From positions 131,501 to 195,500 of the forward strand of contig NC_037313.1 in assembly GCF_000143535.2 (NCBI RefSeq): a stretch of DNA of 64,000 nt. Direction: 5' to 3'. The notes under the pieces are model-generated. The model saw only the letters and a list, made by a program, of their open reading frames with translations. It was not told the DNA's origin and made no database searches. Below are positions 60,370 through 64,000 of this stretch, in pieces (position 1 is the first letter of the stretch; every line of letters begins with the position of its first letter). This DNA comes from Botrytis cinerea B05.10. Taxonomy: Eukaryota; Ascomycota; Leotiomycetes; Helotiales; Sclerotiniaceae. Position numbers and translations under genes: made by a program.

Positions 60370-63300
60370 CTATTTATCTTTGAATTCCTGTGAGAAGATC
60401 TTCTGCCAGAGATCCATCCACTTTTGTTGTTGTGTTGTGAGGGCCTTTCCAGGCGTTTTGAAAGATTTAGTGAGTATGTCTCGAAGTCGAGCTCGCATTG
60501 TTTTGATAGCAAGCATCGTTTTCCAATCCGACACGGCAAATCGGGCTCTATTACCATCTAATATGAAGACACCGGCGTACATCTATATTAAGATTAGTGG
60601 ACAATTTTAACAATACACTTAGATAGAACTTACGTCGCAACGGACATCTCCGCAGAGAAGAGCAATCGAGAATTCCTCTACGGCTGTAGTTTCATGGGCA
60701 TTGTAAAACCTGCTTGGGCTTAGTGGTGAAATTAAATAATGTCTGGAGAACTTACTGCTTGGCCTGCATAATATGATAATACGAGAGCCATTTGAGCTCA
60801 TGATGACCCTTGTTTACAGAGGTAGGATGTAGACTAATCGATTGATTATTGGCGCAGTTGCGGAATCCCTTACCATCCCGAATAAGAAGCTTTGGATAGA
60901 AACTCCAACCAATGACAGAGGAGACAATGATGTCGTTATCACTGTTTGCATTGATCCTGAAGGGTATTTCAAAAAATTGTCGACGACGACTCGTGTAACG
61001 TGTTCTGCATCAATTAGACCATCTTCAGCAAATAATTGCAGTTAACATACCTGTTTAGAGCAGTTCTCTCAGCCTCTGTGAGAGGGAGAAATCCAGAGTC
61101 CACAAGACAAACCACCAATTGACCTTTCAAGTCCTCAATATTCGATAAACTTTGCTGACTAAGAAAGTTCTTGCGACAAAATTGATACTCGGAGCCATTG
61201 GCCATGCAAACTTTCTTCCAAGCTAAGTAAGCGTTATAAACTGTTAAAAGATCCGAATCACCTTTTCTAAAGGCAAGTCTGACAGTATCCGCTTGTTGTC
61301 GTTGTCCAAAAGGAGCAGAGAAAGGCGATTTTGAGGATAGAATTGCAGCGATTGTTACTGCTGCATCGAGACATTTGAAAACGCTACCAAGAAGCATAAG
61401 TTTCCCCAAGAAAACATCGAGTGGCAACCTCGCCAATTGAAGACCCAAAGGCGTTAAATCTTCTCCTGCTGTCAAGGCTCTAACATCTACAAGGGCGTCA
61501 ATGGCGCGTCTGATGTTCTTAGCAGACGGAGGATCCAATGCTTCACTCAATGTCTCCTCAATTCCACCCAACTTACAAATCTTGACTCGAATGGCAAGAT
61601 CTTGGAGAGATAATCGCAGGAATTCTGGGGTTTGCTGATCGGCCAGGATTTCGTCGTGTCTATATTTAGTAAAAAGATGAAAGCAGAGTCCCTCTTGTAC
61701 TCTTCCAGCTCTACCTCTTCTTTGTTTAGCATTTGCCTTGCTAATGAATGTTTCCAACAGACGGGAGAGCTGTCTCCTCTCATCGAATCTCATCTCGCGA
61801 TGCTTTCCTGTATCAATTACACAAGTGACATCTGGAATAGTGATACCAGTTTCAGCAATGTTGGTAGCCAGAACGATCTTTCTAATTCCAGGTGGCGGCA
61901 CAAGGAAGGCAGCTTCTTGATCTTCACTTGCGATGGTGGAGTGTAACGGGTATATATACCAGTCTGACGAGAATGCTGGGTGTCCGCAGAGCATATCATT
62001 CAAGGTTCGTATCTCAGCAATTCCTGGAAGAAATACAAGGATGGCCTTTAAGAAGTTAGCATGATTTCAAGTGATACTTAAAGGGTCTGGGACTGGACGC
62101 GATCTTTGGTGTAATGCCAGAATATCTGGTTCACATCAAGGATTGCAAACCGGAGGATTCACTTGGACAGAACTTACTTTACTATACGGCACGAACCGGT
62201 CATCGGCAGCGATCTTTGCAATTAACTGCGTAACCAAATCAAATTCAATCCGATACTCATCGAATTGTGCAATAGTGTTACGAGTTTTGCTGCTATATCC
62301 TCGTAGAGCCTTTGTACTTTCACTTTTCGTTGCCTCGCTAGAAACGTCATCTGCGAGCTCAACATCGTCATCAAGGTCAGTATACTTTTCTTGCAGACCA
62401 TTATCTAGAGAGAATCCTGTGAGCTCAACGGCGTCTTCTAGATATTTGACCTGAACAGGGAATGTACGGCCTGGGACGTTCAAGACAGGAGCACCATCTA
62501 GATATTTTGAGAAGCGATCGGCATCGACTGTTGCAGACATTAGAACAACTTTCAGATCCGGTCTCCGCACCAATAGTTTTCGAAGGACAATCAGTAAGAA
62601 ATCACTGTCTATTGTGCGCTCATGAACTTCATCAAGGACGATATGCGTAATATCTCTGAGGTCATTTGACCCCTCGAGCATTCGCATCACAATTCCAGTA
62701 GTAGCGTATATGAGTCGAGTCTCCTTTGATGTATTAGACTCCAGTCTGATGGCATAGCCTACCAGTGAGCGAGAAGTGCCAAGATCGTTCTTGCGTTCGC
62801 CCAGCTCTTCACTCACACGGCGAGCAAGAGAGATTGCAGAAATACGTCGAGGTTCTGTACAATAGATTTTGCAAGGCTTTCCTCTGGACAATTGGTGCTC
62901 CAGAATAAATGCTGGGACTTGCGTACTCTTTCCGCATCCAGTCTCACCACAAACAATAACTACTTGTGAGTGATCTATAGCACCGAGTACCTCATCTTTG
63001 AATGACCACATAGGTAGCTGCATTCGTGACTGAAGCATATGTTGATAACTGTGCGATGAGGATTTTTCAGCCCATATTCTCTGGTATGCCTCGGGAGCAA
63101 ATCCTGCCTTGGGACCTTTGTCTGTAGAAGCTTCCTCATTACCAGGCGTCCTGACTGCTCCTCGATTTCGGAAAGCGCTATGTATCAAAACACCGTCTTC
63201 TAATTCTTGATCTCGTTTTGCGCGAACTAAATCACGAAACGTCTTGATAGCATTTCGATCTTCTTCATCCGATTTTTCCTTCTTAATCTCAGCAAATTCT

Positions 63301-64000
63301 GTCCAAAGATCACGCCATGCCGCCGGTAAACGGAGAGAAACTTTATCTTCTTTTGCTGACGACCCAAAAATAAGAAATAATGCAGTTGTAGCAATATATG
63401 CTTCAGATTGGCGGGGATCCGGGGTGGATATAGAAACCATAGTAAAACTTTGTAATTTCGCACTTGAGGCATATTCAACCTGTGGGAGGGGTGTAGTTGC
63501 AAGTGGATCTTGTGATTTTGACCAGGTGATTCGGAGGTTGTGTCGGTTGGAGTAACTTGTATCAGAAATGAGAGTGTAAGCTAACCTCACTGAAGAGTCC
63601 CTATTATAATTTTGTAAGCATGGTTCATTCCCAGTAAATTATTTGCCCCTTACCTTGCTCGACAGGCTTCTTCAAGAACTCTAGTTGGGTTGACACCTGA
63701 CCATTTACCAAAATCTCGAACAGTAACCTTTGTCCCATCCTTACCATTGACCACCGTACTGCTTTTACCAGTCAGAGGATCAACTTCATTGACAGGTAAG
63801 CTAGCAAAAAGATCAGCTAGTGCGGCATCGTCATCACTGCCATTTTCCTCGAGCATGGCTCTGCCAATCGCAGCTGCTTCTCTGCTAATTTCATCATCAG
63901 AATCCACTGAAGTGTCAGACTCTTGTACTTCCTTATCTGCAGCCAATTCAGAAGCGCGCAAGGTAGCTGCATCTCTCTCTAGCTTTATTCTTTGTTCGTT
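60370..64000 (-). CDS. DEAH-family RNA helicase, DHX29/YLR419W type (5' end beyond window)
   Basis: Minus strand, entering at the right edge. Exons visible: 64000-63654, 63600-62178, 62045 to about 61034, then a 60.9-61.0 kb exon running to the intron at about 60.76 kb, a short exon reading QFYNAHETTAVEEFSIALLC, and the last exon ending at 60370 (FSQEFKDK-stop). Helicase motifs are GETGCGKSTQVP (I), TEPRRISAISLARRV (Ia), DEVHERTID (II, DEVH form), MSATVDA (III), ATNIAETGITIPDV (V) and QRRGRAGRVQEG (VI). The HA2/ratchet and OB-fold regions follow (ANNQSISLHPTSVNKG). The N-terminal part seen here has the FGKWSGVNPTRVLEEACRA block of this subgroup. DHX29-type helicases assist 40S scanning on structured mRNA; yeast YLR419W is poorly characterised. 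No frameshift is seen. Confidence 0.92.

Overview
The window is a stretch of nuclear DNA from a filamentous ascomycete. Genes carry several short introns (about 45-120 bases, GTRNGT donors, CTAAC-type branch points a few bases before the YAG acceptor). Products are typical of Pezizomycotina: a family GH71 alpha-1,3-glucanase, a family PL3 pectate lyase, a CFEM-like wall protein, a small secreted cysteine-rich protein and F-box proteins. The pectate lyase, the effector-like protein and the AT-rich, microsatellite-loaded spacers fit a plant-associated Leotiomycete such as Botrytis or Sclerotinia. That placement is inference; no taxonomic marker is present.

Layout from left to right. 1-54: possible 3' end of a cut gene. 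1.7-3.5 kb: PP2C phosphatase (minus), with a GC-AG intron. 4.9-5.5 kb: a possible small spliced gene. 6.6-7.0 kb: a small membrane-anchored hypothetical protein. 7.0-12.0 kb: mostly empty. 12.0-12.4 kb: small secreted 10-cysteine protein. 12.4-14.9 kb: dense simple repeats. 15.0-17.0 kb: AHC1-like zinc-finger protein (minus). 17.0-21.2 kb: empty, simple repeats. 21.2-24.6 kb: a compact housekeeping block with an Alba-domain protein (plus), Vtc1 (minus) and a Tctex-1 dynein light chain (plus). 26.4-27.3 kb: F-box protein. 27.3-31.7 kb: empty except for a HET-protein-like relic. 31.7-34.3 kb: GH71 glucanase (minus). 35.6-36.6 kb: Hv1-type voltage-gated proton channel (minus). 37.8-38.6 kb: Pab2/PABPN1-like RNA-binding protein. 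39.8-42.6 kb: NEDD4/Rsp5 ubiquitin ligase. 44.1-46.2 kb: CFEM-like GPI protein convergent with the PL3 pectate lyase. 47.6-48.7 kb: second F-box-like protein (minus). 48.7-52.4 kb: AT-rich desert. 52.4-53.8 kb: iron-dependent alcohol dehydrogenase family. 55.0-58.8 kb: three hypothetical genes, one found only by reading splice sites. 58.9-59.2 kb: degenerate minisatellite. 60.4 kb to the right edge: DEAH-family RNA helicase of the DHX29 type, 5' end outside the window.

The genes do not form one pathway or a biosynthetic cluster. Loose themes are the cell surface and plant wall (GH71, PL3, CFEM-like protein, small secreted protein), ubiquitin signalling (Rsp5, two F-box proteins), RNA metabolism (Pab2, Alba, DHX29-like) and ion or polyphosphate homeostasis (Hv1, Vtc1). 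For the main multi-exon genes I worked out exon borders by hand; in every case given with exact exons the coding lengths sum to a multiple of three. I found no tRNA, rRNA, CRISPR array or intact transposon.
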